This document shows, piece by piece, positions 23,653 through 36,640 of a DNA stretch of 64,000 nt. How positions within the stretch are numbered: the stretch's first letter is position 1; each line of letters begins with the position of its first letter. The translations under genes and the position numbers were made by a program. The DNA comes from Brachionus koreanus. Taxonomy: Eukaryota; Rotifera; Eurotatoria; Ploima; Brachionidae. The stretch covers positions 3,270,200-3,334,199 of the forward strand of contig PJRA01000263.1 in NCBI GenBank assembly GCA_016987375.1, read 5' to 3'. Under the pieces are notes generated by a model. The model did not search any database. It was not told where the DNA came from and saw only the letters and a list, made by a program, of their open reading frames with translations.

Positions 23653-24546
23653 AAAAATGAAGTAAAAAATGTCTAATTTATATGATAGTTAATTTAAGAA
23701 ATTGTTGATTTTATTTTGGCCAACATAATATCTTTTTAGACCGAATGAGAACAAGAATGTTCTATTACTTTCGTTTGAGTAAAAATTATTTTTAAATTAA
23801 TACCTTTACTTTAAACAGATTTAAATTTAAAATGTTTGATTTATTTTTTAAAAGCTTTGATCACTTAAAGTCCTTATATAAATATATGATCAAAAATCTA
23901 GAAGTTGTGTATTTTAGATTTTTGATCAGTTATTTTTAAGACTTTGAACGCAAAAACAATGAGGCTTTGACATTGTGACTATATGATCACATAACTAGGT
24001 TCATCAAAAAAAATTTATTTAAAAAAAATGTTTTTAAATTATTTTATTTGAAATAAATCTTCGATTATACTCCTCAGCTATTTAACTGTTAGACAATTAT
24101 TTAGATAAAGAAGAATAAGAAAAATATTTATAAAAGGTTCGAATTTTTTTTTCAATAAATAAAACAGTCTGTTTTTTTAAGAGATGTTTTGTACTTTTTT
24201 TATAAAAAAGTAAACCGATATAAAATAGATTAAAAACTTAATACTATAATAAACAAACGATTCAGAGTACAAATGATTCTCACCGAATAAGATAGAAACA
24301 AAAAATCGAACCAAAATAACAAAAACTGTTTTTAAATTTTATAAATATGTATATATTGTTTTTTTTTTTTTATTGCCACACATTTCAGAATATAATCGCG
24401 AAAATTTATTTTTAAAATTTTTTAAAAATTTAGTCTCTTAAATAAATAAATAAATAAACGTTTTTTATTTTTTAAATAAATAAGCTCGCTTTGTGTTTTA
24501 AGTCATTAATTTCTTTTTTTTAGATTTAAGAGCTATTCTAGCTGCT
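23653..24546. other. Intergenic, 3' of the J-TPR-RRM gene
   Basis: No gene seen. It contains a hairpin with a perfect 14-bp stem and 14-nt loop (23887-23900 with 23915-23928, stem TGATCAAAAATCTA) and an (AAAT)n run at about 24440-24459. Confidence 0.5.
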
Positions 24547-27112
24547 CTATTTGTGCCACGGTTTTTTATCAATACCTTTATGTTTTTTTATATGCTCGTA
24601 ATGACATTTATCACCGTACAAACAGCCAGTGGTGCGCCAAAAATAGCATTCATATCCATTTACAGGCCCAGTTAATTTAATGCCATTGTTATCTGCTATG
24701 TTTGAAATATTGTCAGTTTTATTTGAAATTTTTGAATTAACTATTTTCTTATCATTACCTCTTAAAGGCGAAAATTTGAAAAAAAAAACCGACAATTCGA
24801 TTGATTATTTAAGCACTTACGTTTTATTGGATTGGTTTTTAGCGAGAAGAGTTCCAAGGATAGCTGTGTTTGGATTGTCAGGGTACTTGATCAAAATTCT
24901 TTGACCCTCTAAATTTTTACCCTATAAAAAAATACAAAAAAGAATTCAAAATTCATGATGAAAAAAATATTTAGTTTGTTAAAACTTGTAAATTTTGCAT
25001 GGCTCTTTGAGCGTCTTCTTTTGTTTTAAAGTTAACAAATGCGCAGTATTTGTCTGGCAAGCATCTTACATTTGACAGCTGGCCATATTGAGAAAACAAA
25101 TCGCCAAGCATTTCTTCGTTAACGTTCGGGTCAACATTACCAATCCAGAGCGAAGTAGAAGGCGCCGCCTGACTATTTGAATTTAAACTAGATTTCAAAT
25201 TACCATTGTATTCTATAAATTTTTCTGTTTCTACAGAGTTGGTCATAGAGCTACTACTACTGTTATTTCCAGAAGATTTTATTTTCAAACTTATTGAATT
25301 AGAAACACTAACAGGCTTTAACTTGCTGTTTGATGACGAGTTAACTTGAAATTTTTTGGTATTATTTGCTTAAAAAAATAGATAATTAAAAATTGAGCAT
25401 GTTTTTTTTTCAAAATTACTTTCTTCACTGTCTAATTCATTTTCGCCAAAATCCAATTCATTGTTTTCTATATCAGAGCAACTTTCATTAGCTAAAAAAA
25501 AATTCAATCTCAGTCTTTATTTTATTTTATTTTATTTTATAGATTAATTTTATAATTGCAGCCCAGCAGAAATTCAAAATTGATCTTTAGTTTTTTTTTC
25601 TAAAATGTTTAACTCACATTTGTCTGTGTCACAACAAGCGAGTATCGCTTCTAAAGCAGCCTGCACTGTAACAAAACTTCTAATAGCGCCTTCAGATTGA
25701 GTTTTAGAGAAACCCATTTCCTATTTAGATAGAAGTCTTACTGCAAAATAAGGCATAAATGATTAAGATACTTGTAATTGTAATGATCTAACTTTAAATA
25801 ATTCTTCTTCTAGTTCAGGATCATCAATATTCTCGATATTTAACACAGTTACATAAGCTTCCTCAGCCTCTTTATAATACTGAAAAATATTAAATTAAAA
25901 AGCAATCAAGTCTATTTAACGATTAAACCTACTTTAAGTCCATATAAAGCTCTTCCCTTGCGAAAATATCCTTTAGCCCACAGAGGTTCAATTGCAATCG
26001 CCTTATTTGCATCGTTTAGAGCCCTTTTTTTTATGTTTCAAATTATTATCTATCTTCTCAAGAGCAAATAAGTCTTACTCTTGATAGTGGCCTATTTTAT
26101 CGAAGCAATATGATCTATTTCCATAAAGCCTTAAAAATATTAGTTTAATTTTTGAGGAAAAAATTTTTTACTTAAAACTAAATTTGCTACCTTTGATCGT
26201 TAATATCAAATTTCATTGCTTCAGTAAATTTTTCAACCGCTTTTTTGAATTCACCTTGTTTGGCTAAATCATTTCCCTTCAATGCAAGACTTTGAGCCAT
26301 TTTTTTTGCCAAAAGCTAAAACAAGCAAAAAATTAAAATTCAAATCGATTTCATCGATTAAATGGCCGATTGATTGGCCGAGTTGACATTACAGTTTGTT
26401 CAAATTGATCCTCTCTACGGGCCAAATGAATGTGATTCTCATGATTTTCTTCATTGTTATTTTTATCGTTTACTTTAACTCTGTGGTTTTTATTTATTTG
26501 ATCGATTTGTTTATGACTAATGTTGGTGTTATTTTGACTATTTAAATTTTTATTATTTATAAAATCATTATTGTTATTCAACTCTAGAAGAGTGTTTTTA
26601 ATCAAAGGCTTTATTTCGCCGTTTTGGCTCTGACCATTTATCAATTTATCTAAATCTAATTTTTAAAATCAAGGCCCAGACTCGATTTTCTATATTACTT
26701 TTTTTCACACTTTCATTTTGAAAAACTTGACGATACTGTTCAAACATTTCCTGTAGAGTAATGTCTTTATCGTTTCTTTCGTTATGTATCAGCTTTCTGA
26801 ACGCTAGATTTATTGATTTAAATTTCTGAATCAACAGTAATTATTAATTTAAATAAACTATGCTTTTTTTTACTGTACTTTAAAAGCGTCTTGGATATTT
26901 TTACTAGTAGTGTATTTTTCTGGATGCCATTTTACGGCTAATTTTTTATAGCTCTGCTCAATAGCGTCTTTTGAGGCACCTAAAGAAAAAATTTAGATTC
27001 TATTTATCGTTCAGTTTGTCGGAATTTTTAAAAATTGACAGCTGAATGTCTAGTTAAAGTTACCTAGTGGTAGGTTGAGGATTTCGTACGCTTTTTCCGT
27101 TGAAATCGCCAT
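24547..27112 (-). CDS. J domain-TPR-UBA-like-RRM-CCCH zinc finger protein
   Basis: Minus-strand gene of about ten exons with short introns. The first exon (27112-27064) begins the J domain (AYEILNLPLGASKDAIEQ) and the second carries KKLAVKWHPEKY, so the usual HPD is HPE. An Asn-rich linker follows (about 26640-26390). Then come TPR repeats (about 26310-25880: GNDLAKQGEFKKAVEKFTEA, LYGNRSYCFDKIGHYQE, WAKGYFRKGRALYGLK), a UBA-like helix pair (about 25730-25615: MGFSKTQSEGAIRSF) and acidic and Ser-rich linkers. An RRM follows (about 25150-24870) with RNP2 LWIGNV and an RNP1-like segment CAFVNFKT. The end is a CCCH finger (C-YFWRTTG-C-LYGDK-C-HYE-H). Exon phases agree where checked. A chaperone-linked, ubiquitin- and RNA-binding adaptor is plausible, but that function is inference. 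I cannot name an orthologue; the TPR segment resembles TTC31-type repeats. Confidence 0.75.
25517..25541. repeat. (TTTTA)n microsatellite in intron
   Basis: Five TTTTA/TTTAT units in an intron of the J-TPR-RRM gene. Confidence 0.7.
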
Positions 27113-30100
27113 TTGATTAGTGTGAATTTTTATAAAATCGCCGAACAAAATATAAGAATAAAATTTTTCAAATTTCTTCTTCTTTATTTTAAACTAAAAA
27201 TTTTCTAGTTCAAAAAAAAAAAAAATTTTTGAAAAATTTAAATTATTTTTCTATAGAATCGGGCGATGAAATTAGAGTGAAATAGAAAGACGAGAGAGAA
27301 TTTATTTTAATTATTTAAAACAACGCTTTTGATTTACTTGGTTATATACATGGCTAAAATTTGAAAAATTCAAACTTAAATTACAAAAAATTTGCAATCA
27401 CCTTTTCTTAGGTGAAGATTTAGGTTTTTTAGAAATAAAATATTATAATAAAAAACGAGGCGAATTACTAGTAGTTTGGTTGACAAAAATAGATACCATT
27501 CAGCTTTTGTGTCTAAAACTTTTGAAGAATGAGGGCTGCTTATTTTAAATTATGTTTTTGCTCTAACAAACTTGGCGATATTTGCTTTATGGACAATAAT
27601 TTTTGCTTGATACTAAACAACAATCTTCAAGTCTATTTTTGTCAAAGCCAAAACAAAAATTAGTGCATACACTTGAAATTGTTTTGCTAAAACCAAAGAT
27701 ATCCGTGATCCAAATAACGGATGCATTTTAGTTCAGTTCTAAAAGGCATTATAAATATTCCTTATTTTAATAATTAATTCTCTAGATCACTTCTGCTTCT
27801 AGCTCCAAAATCGTCTATAAATTATGAAAATGCAAAACTTAATTTTGATAGAATTTAGAAAATCGTGCTCAATTTTTTTTCATAAACTTATCTTTAATGC
27901 GTAAATAGACGACTTATTTCTAAATATTCTGATTTTGTAGCAAAATTAAAAATCATCAGCTAGGCAACATGCGCTTCTATTTTCAACATTGGCTCACTCA
28001 TCCATAGGTTCACTATTAATTTATTGGTTTGATCCAAATTATTATAATTTTTGATTTTAAAAATATTATTTATGCTAAAAAATTCCTTTGACTGACTCTT
28101 TAGCTTGATAATGAATCGTAATGTTAGAAAATATATACATAACATTTGTTTATTCAGTGCAAATTTTACGGCTTAAATACTTTTTTTGAGAAAATACAAA
28201 TCAGTTGAATATTACCTAATTATTAACCATAATTTATGTGCTTTTTTTTCAATAGAGAAATATTTAAAGATTAACAATTATTACTAAATTTAGTCTAAAT
28301 AGAGGTTAAAAATATTTAGGCTCATTTGTTTTTATAAATAACTTTAAAAGTATGTTTGAAACCCAATATATAACCATAAACTTAAAAAAATATTTAATAA
28401 ATAAATCTTATTTGAGTACTTTCCTGAAAAGTCCTAGATTATTTTACAATCAACTATTAGATAATTAGCATGGGTTTTCCTAGAATTATCTTTATATTAG
28501 CCCAATGCAAAAAATTTCAAATTAAATAAGTTTTACTTAAATCACATAGTTTTATTTGATCTTAAGCAAAAAATATAACGAATAATTTGCAGAAAAGACT
28601 AATTTTTAAATATTAGAGAAAATTTCCAGGTAAAAACGTAAAAAAGGAATGATTAAACTATTGACTATGATACCTTAGATACCCAAAATGACTTTTTTGT
28701 TGATAAGACTATTCTCTTCTCTTCAAACTATAGGTTTATCTTAAATAAAAATTTTTTAAGAAAAAATTAATTATTTAAAGTAGGTATTTAGACACTAACA
28801 TTATATGATTGTAGCTATGACAACACCACCAAACTAGCTATTGCCTATTTTAAGTCATTTTTTTCAATGAAGTACAAGATTTATAGTTGATTCATTAGAA
28901 ACTATCCTAAGTGAAAATAAACAAAAACTTAGAAACTATTTTTAGATTTAATTTTACAAGTAAAATTAAATTAAACCACATGTTAGCAAGTTAAAAAAAA
29001 TTTATTAGGAGCATTATTTTTGATGATCGATCTAAAAAACTCGAATGTCTCAAATATATGTCTAAATTATCATGTTAAACGACTAAGACATTGCTAAGAT
29101 TTGATCAAATAAAGCAAAGCTTAACCCAAATAACTATTTAAGAAATTAAATAAAAAAAAGCTTTCTTAATCTAATATGAACTTATATTCTGATGTACAGG
29201 CTATTTTAAATCTAATAAATATTTTATTTGTACTTGTAATTTTATCCTTTTATCTATAAAGTATGTTTATTGATCCATTTAATAATAGTTTTTGCTTGAT
29301 TTAGGACAAATTCGCTTTCAAAACAAAACTGGATTGAGTTTTTACAACATTCTAAATAAACTTTATTAAAAATAGATCACAATTTCAAAAATGTTTAAGA
29401 TTTTGGATTTATTTATTTAATTTTTGAATTTTAAATTTAGAACAATATTATAAATAAAAAAAATCACATGCTTTTTCTCTTTTATTTGTGCTTTTTAAAA
29501 ATAAATTGATCCAAAATTAAATTTAAAAAAAAATTAAAAGTTAAAACTAAAAGCCGTATAATTTTTTTGTCTGGATTCAAATTGATAGCACAAAAAAATA
29601 TCATTTAAAATATTTCTCTAAATTAATTTAGTTTATTAGTTAATACCAAGTTTTCTTCTTCAATTAATAAAGAATTATTTCAATGAAGCTTGTTATAAAT
29701 AACAAAGATTTTATTTGATTTTCAATTAAATGCGTCAATTTTAATTAGTATTTTTTCTAAACTTAAATTTGAAATTTATTATCAGAGATTTTTAATTTTG
29801 AAGAATCGTTCACAAATTTCAACGACTAGCTTTAAATAGCTTTCTATGTTGGGTTAATTTTTATCAATAACAATTTTCCGAAACAACCTAAGCATAATTT
29901 TAGAACTTTAGGCTATATATTCGAAAATAATACAACATAAGATTATACAACTTAAGAATGTTTTATTAGAAAAATTCACTGATAAAACGAATCTTAAATT
30001 AGCTTGCTTTAAAAAAGAGGACTTTAGAGGTGATATTACTTGAAAGAGAATTATGCAGTTGTTGTTTGTTATTGAAATAATTTTGAAAAAATTCTATTCA

Positions 30101-31228
30101 TACTAAATAAAACGAATGAAAAAAAACTAGTTTAATTTCTTTTAATTACAATTTTTTTTGGATAAAATATGAATCCGTTTACCCATTTTCTTGCAAAATT
30201 ATGCACAATGCTTTTTTAAAAAAATAAATAATAAAAATTAAAAAATTAAAAACAAATTTCTAAATACAATTTATCTAAAAGTGGTGTACAAAGTTAAAGA
30301 GTCAAATCTAATCTCTGATTTGAGCTAAATTTTTGAAAAATCTCTAGTGTATTTTTTTTGAAGATTTTTTGTTGAACAGTCAAGTGAAATAAAGTCTTCA
30401 AGTATTAATCTATGTTTTAATACCGCTAATTTTAATAAAAAAAATATCTTATTATTAAGCTATATTTTTTTCTTTAAAAACAGATATATTCTTATTAAAC
30501 TTAGATTTCTTTTTATTTATTTAAATAGAGCAGATAAAAGTTATGGGTTTTTATTTAATTGTTCAAGTATCAAAAGATGTGTTTTTCTATGATTTCACCA
30601 TGAAGTTTTGTCATTCACTTGATTGACAATTTATCTGCTGGTACAATGGTACAATGTTTGAAACAAATTTAGTCAGTGCAAAAACTGCAATTATTTTTGA
30701 ACAATTTCATAGTAGCCCCTGAATTCCATGCAAACAAACATTTTGCATATTATATTAAATTTAATTTTAGATTTATTTAATCATCACAATTAAAAATTGA
30801 GCATAATTTCTAATTAAAAAAATTTAATTTTACTAAAATTTTATTACACTATTTAAATAATATTTGAAAAAAATTAACTACTTAAAAAGTTAAAAAAACG
30901 TTTCGATCGTTTTTTAGAATGCTATTACTGATTTTCACATATTACAGACTATCTACAATTAATAATCTAGATTGAATAAAAATGGCAAAAAATGTAAATA
31001 AAATGGCTAAATAAAATTTTCAAAAACAATTTTTTTTACAATACGCAGCATATGCCAAAAATTGTTTCATCTTCTGATTAACATTAATATCTTAACAAAT
31101 AAAAAATATAAAAAATATAAAATTGTTGAAAGTTGAATTACTTATTTAAGTATTAAATTCAAGTTATATTTTTTATGTAAATAATTCAACTTTAAAATGC
31201 AATTTAAAAGTTTAAAAAAGCGTACTTT
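27113..31228. other. 4.1-kb gene desert
   Basis: This lies upstream of the J-TPR-RRM gene and downstream of INPP5A. I see no gene. The only element-like structure is a pair of inverted ends at 27475-27493 and 27632-27652 (core TTGACAAAAATAGA), bounding about 180 bp. Confidence 0.5.
27475..27653. repeat. Possible small inverted-repeat element
   Basis: The left end TTTGGTTGACAAAAATAGA and the reversed right end TTTGGCTTTGACAAAAATAGA match apart from a two-base insertion in the right copy. The stretch between them is somewhat less AT-rich than the flanks. No second copy was found in the window. Confidence 0.4.
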
Positions 31229-34200
31229 TTATTTAGGATTGTTAAAATTCACACAACTCTCTTCGTTATTGTTTAAACTCTCAAATCGACTTCCATTTTT
31301 CAAAAAACGATTATCTAATTTTAAATGAATGTGTTTACTTTTTTTTTTTGATAAATTGCATTGATTAAATAAAAGAAGTTTTTTGAATGTGTTCTGTTTG
31401 TGAAGGCTAGTTTTAAGATGCTCATATGTGCAGGGTAGAGTTAAAAATTTTCGAACTTTTTTTAAAGTTTTCAATGATTTAGGCGATGAATCAAAATCGT
31501 CTAAATTATTAACTTCAATTTCATCCTCAGTTTTTATACATATAGCTAGTTTACTAATCGTTTTATCAATGTATGCCATTAAATGATCAAGTTTAAAAAA
31601 GTTTCCATTTAAAGACTCCAAGAAAAATATTGAAAAAAATTTATTTTCGGAAACAAATTCCTCAAGATTTTTACAATTATTTTCATCCAAACCATGTAAA
31701 TAGGATTCTTCCCAATTAAAAGAGCTTACACAGCCCAGATACAAAATTATTTCTACCATTGATTTTAGCCAAGGATTCAGAATAATTTGCTTCACAGCAA
31801 CATTTTTTGTGTTGGAGACCAAATCTAAACTCTGAATTAAATATTGAGCATAGTTCGAAAATTTTTCATTGTGCTTTATCAAAGAGATATTATTGAACAA
31901 AGCGCTATCGTGAAAATCTGCCGATAGGTCATTAAGATTAAAAAGTTTATTATTCAAATAGGCATAATTGAGCGGATAAACAAGAGTGTTTATATTATTA
32001 ATAGTTATATTACTATATTTTGGTTCAGCTTTTTCATTTAATTGAAATTTTGGCTCAAATAGCTTAAAAAACAGGTAGATGGGCTACAAAAGAAATTAAA
32101 AATTAGTTTTATAACTATGTTAATACTTAAATTCAACCTTATGATCTCCCATACAAATATTTTCACCAATCATTTCATATTCAAGACATTCCGAGTCACT
32201 TTCTATTGACTTAATAAAGTTTTTGTTCATAATTATTCGATCACACCAAGCCGGACATCTGGACTCCATATATTTGTCTGGTTGTTCAATTTCTTCCATA
32301 AATGGATAGCTTGGTGGAAAGTTTCGTTCAACTTCGTACAATCCTTCTTCAAACAACGACAATTCAATGTCATATTTCAACAGCTAGTTTTTTGTTAAAA
32401 AAATTCAATTAAAATTCAATTCACATTAAGTGCTTAAGAAATTTGCCCACCTGTTTTTTGACATTTTGAATAGTCGATTCATGCTGCCATTTAAATTTTT
32501 TTTCCTCAATGGTAAAAACATCATTTTTATCTGAATCCTTACAAATAACTTTAAGCAATTTATTATTGTTGTCTTTGAATTCAACTAGTTTTTGTTTGTC
32601 TGAAAAATCCTAGAAAATTAAAACAATAAACTCTTATCTTGAGAAAGAGAGAATTTATTTGAAGAAGAAAAATAGCTTTACATTTATTAATGCTGCCAAG
32701 TCCAGTCTAAAATTAAAATCACCAAATATAGCAAACTTGGATTGTTCACTGTCATTCAAGCTATTTTTTTTTATTTTCTCAATCGAATATTCCAAGGCTC
32801 GCTTCCGATTTGAGCTATAAATTGACGGAGTCGTAGTCATTGCAACTAGATTTGATGGATCATGAAAAAGATGAATATTCACCAAATCAATATCTCTAAT
32901 TTTAAAATTTTAGGTTATTAAATGATTTAACAGACAACATTAAACTTACTGATTTTTTAGTCTCCATTTGGTTTGGATAAATCCCTTTCTTGACCATTGA
33001 AACTAGTAGAAGAGCTTTTTTAATATTAGAAATCAAATCAATTTTGGTCTAATTACATCAGGAAAATAGCTTTTCATAAATCTTTCTTTGTAAATTAGGT
33101 GATTATTGTTCAAGTTGCCGCTAAATATTTGTCTGGATGTGTAATTGAAATAATATTTTTCTTAAAGAAACATTTTAAAAGATTTATTGTTTGATATTCT
33201 AATTAAAAATTAAATACCATCGAAATTGTAAAGTTGAACTTGTTCATCTTTAAGATTTTTGTGAATCAAGTAAACATTACACAGGCTCTAAAAATTTCAA
33301 ATGTTATCAAAAATATAAGATAATTAAAATTTTTTGTTTTTATCACTAAATTTTAAGAGAAATTAAAGGCAGAAAATTAATTCATTAACTATTGTCGTAT
33401 TAACAGATGTAAGTGAAGTTAAATTTAGATAAGTTAATTGATTTAAATTTTTTTGGTTCAGGGTTAAGCGAAAAGAAACTAACAGGAGCTGAATTTTTTT
33501 TACCTCGAAAATGAATTTGATAAAACATTGCATTCTTGTATTATCAAGAAGCTAAATTTGTTAAATCTAAGTCCATGTTAAAATGTATCATGAGTTTAAA
33601 AAAGTAAACCACTAAATACAAGTTAAAATCATAAATAATACATTTCTAATTATCGAAATGAAATATAATCTAGATTTGAATTTCAAGTGTATTCTTAAAT
33701 TATTTTAATCTTATAAAATTAAAAAAGTTTTTAATCTATGTAAGCTAAATTCTTACAATTAAACAAAGCTTGAAAAGCTAAAGTTTTTTAATGGTTTGGA
33801 TAATTTAAAAATTATTCAATGAACTAAGTTAAGTTAATTAAATTTAGCTAACTTGTTGATAGATTGTTATCTTAAGAAAATTTATTTAAAATTTTAGAAG
33901 TTTAAATTAATAAAAGGTAGAATTTCTTTTTCGCACCATAGAAAAATTAAATTTATAAAAATTTTTTGATGCTTTATTTATGGTCAGTTAAATTTGTTAA
34001 AATAATTAAAATTTTATAAAAATAAAAAATTATTGATGTGGAAATGGTGTCCTGGATTTGTTTTTTCTTTTGCTAAGATTTAATCAAGCAAAAAGCAATA
34101 TTTTGATATGGCACTTGTGCTTTTTAAATATATTTAAAATATTTAAACACAAATTAGTCAATGAAGAGTGTATTGAATAAGATTTCTTAACTACTATTGA

Positions 34201-36640
34201 TTCATAAAATTTGCGTTTTTTTAAAAAAGTTGAATATTTTTTATTTTAGCATCTCTTTGTGATTCTAAAACTTCAAGTTCTTTTATATTTTAAAATAAAC
34301 AGATGTAAATGCTCTTTCAAATGATGTGTCTAATTCTTTGTTTATTTAATTCTAAAAAATTCTATAAAAAGAAAACTTTGAAAATTTTGTACTGTTACGT
34401 CATTATTGGAAAAGTCTTCAGTGAAAGAAGGGGTCAGGTAGACTTGGTAGGCTTGCCATTCTCGACCAGAATATTCTGCGAAGGGCTGTTGAGAGCAACC
34501 CAAGCTTGATACTCGCCAATTATCAAATGGCTTTATGGCTTCAAACACATACCACCCGACGATATTTCATCACCTAAATTTGATTTCCAAAGCTTACAGA
34601 CGTTGCCGAGTTGTTCCTCATTATTTGACAAGTTACGATATTCAACGACGCATTGAAATTTGTAGGAAACAACTTAGAAAAAATCCTCTAAATGAACAGT
34701 TTTGAGACGGATCAATACTTGTGATGACAAGTGGATCTATTTACGAAAGTGTGCTAACAGAAATCAATGGTTTGATTCATTTGAACAAACTTAATCAGTA
34801 GCGAAAAGAGAACACTTTGATAAAAAGATGATATTGAGTATTTAGTAGAAATTTCTAAGGGGTAATATACTTTGAGCTAGTTCCATTCAGTCGTGTTATA
34901 AATGCAGAACTTTATTCTGAACAATTAAAGCAAATGTGTGCTTTACTTCAAGAAAAATATCTTTCTTTGGTTAATCGAAAGCTAGTTTCTTCTCTTCAAG
35001 ATAACACTACACTTCATTCAGCTAGATGAAAAATGGCAAAAATAAAAGAGCTGGAAGGGATCGAATTTCTCCCTCATCTAGCACATAGCCCAGATTTTTC
35101 ATCTTCTCATTATCATCTTTTTCGCTCAATGACTCATTTTCTTAGACGACACCATTATAATAATCAAGACCAAGCTGAAGAATGTAGTTGTGAATGGGAC
35201 AAAAGAGGAATCAACTACTTACTGATAGATGACTAAAGGCCAAAGAGTATAATGGTCTGTATTTTGATGATTAGTTAGCTATTGCTTTTTTTATTGATAA
35301 ATTTTAAAGAAGTTAAAAAAACGCAAATTTTTTGATTCACTCAAATAAATGTTTAATACCAATGACTTACACCCTTTTTATTCCTTTTTTAAGAAAAGAG
35401 ACTAGATAATTAGTATTAGCCATAAATTTCTTCTAATTTTTTTGGTTATTGAAAAATTAGTTTCAAAAAAATATAGAAATTTAAGACAAAATTATAAAAT
35501 GCAATAAGTAAAATTGAGATTAACAAATCTAAACAAAAGGCGAGTGAGAGGAGATTTGATTAGAATGTCTAAATTAGGAGACGGATTAAAAAAATTCAAG
35601 CTAAATAGAGACACATTATCTAGATTGGTAAATCAGTGCAGGTTTATTTAGAGGCAATAGAATTAGAATTCAAAGGTAAAGATTTGCAAAGTTGTGAAAT
35701 TATTTTGTAGCTGCTAGGCAAGCCCGTATAGCCGACATTTTTCTAGCATTCGCTCAAAAAACGTGAGAAGATGTTATATAGCGATATCGGGTTAGTTTAC
35801 TAACTAAGTCATAAGCGTTTCAGTTAACATGAGGCATAAATAGCTGCTCCAAAACATTCTAGTTTGCAAGAACTACTAACTAGCTAACTAACTGAAAAAA
35901 GTCATTCATAAAAAATAATTTGTCTGAAAATGAGTAAAGAAATTTTGAAAAATACAAGATATGTGTTTTTTTATTATCACTTTTTTTGATCATAATTTTT
36001 TCTTTTAACAAATTTAAAAATTGCTCTAACTAGATTTAAATTTTTTTTAATTTTTGAAAAAGAAAAGTCTCAGATTTTTTAGTTTCATGTCACAAAATAA
36101 GTTGCAAAAATGGATAAATTCAAAATAACCCTTTTAGCTGTTAGATTTAAAAAAAAAAAAAAATTACCGTGAAATTTTTATCGTCCGTAAAGTCCGAATC
36201 GATTACGATTAAATATTTATCATACTGTTGAATTACATCAATAGACAAAAATTTTCTTTAAAAAAAAAATAAAAATCTTATAAACATTTAAAATGGTCTT
36301 ACTTGAAAAATGGATCAACTGATTGCATCGAAGTCTTGTAATTTTTTCCACCAATCTCTTGCATGTGCAGTGCAATGAATTCCGGTTTAAGATCCAATAT
36401 TTTCTGTCACATTATAGAATAAAATTATCTTTTTTCTAGTAATTTTTTTGTTTCTTCACTTACTTTAGTAAATTCTTGAAGCCACGGTTGCATTAACACA
36501 TCAAGCTAATTTTTTAGAATTACATTTAGATTTAGATTAAATAAGACATAATAAAAATAAATTACATTTTCAAATATTGTTCCAACATTGGCAGTTATCA
36601 GCAGCACTTTGGTGCTTGATTCCGAATGTTTTGAATTCAT
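31229..36640 (-). CDS. INPP5A: Type I inositol 1,4,5-trisphosphate 5-phosphatase
   Basis: Hydrolyses the 5-phosphate of Ins(1,4,5)P3 and Ins(1,3,4,5)P4, ending IP3-driven Ca2+ release. It begins at 36640 with MNSKHSESSTKVLLITANVG, matching the INPP5A N-terminus. It continues with ALHMQEIGGKNYKTSM, VNIHLFHDPSNLVAM, the catalytic FGDFNFRLD (about 32710) and CPAWCDRI (about 32250), and MGDHK|PIYLFF (about 32140/32080). Introns are 45-60 bp except one of 2,880 bp (36167-33288), which holds a dead mariner and a LINE scrap. After the catalytic domain the frame stays open for about 275 residues to the stop at 31229. The vertebrate enzyme ends soon after this point with a CAAX farnesylation motif. 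Here the tail is novel and ends NNPK, so membrane attachment must differ. Confidence 0.9.
34195..35347 (+). mobile_element. Dead mariner-type transposon
   Basis: About 1.15 kb inside the large INPP5A intron, antisense to the gene. The ends are similar inverted repeats: left TTGATTCATAAAATTTGCG, right reversed TGAATCAAAAAATTTGCG, with TA next to each. In changing frames the interior reads RRIEICRKQLRKNP, VTCDDKWIY, FSRVINAELYSEQLKQM, LVNRK, SLQDNTTLHSA and SPDFSSSHYHLFRSMTHFL. These correspond to mariner transposase motifs (GDEKW, HQDNARPH, SPDLAPSDYHLFRSL). The third catalytic Asp is replaced by His, and there are many stops, so it cannot make transposase. Confidence 0.85.
35515..35610 (+). 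pseudogene. LINE fragment
   Basis: Reads LTNLNKRRVRGDLIRMSKL, the 'ERR.RGDLIQMFK' signature of LINE ORF2 C-termini seen at 20000 and 59800. It is too short to assign further. Confidence 0.6.
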
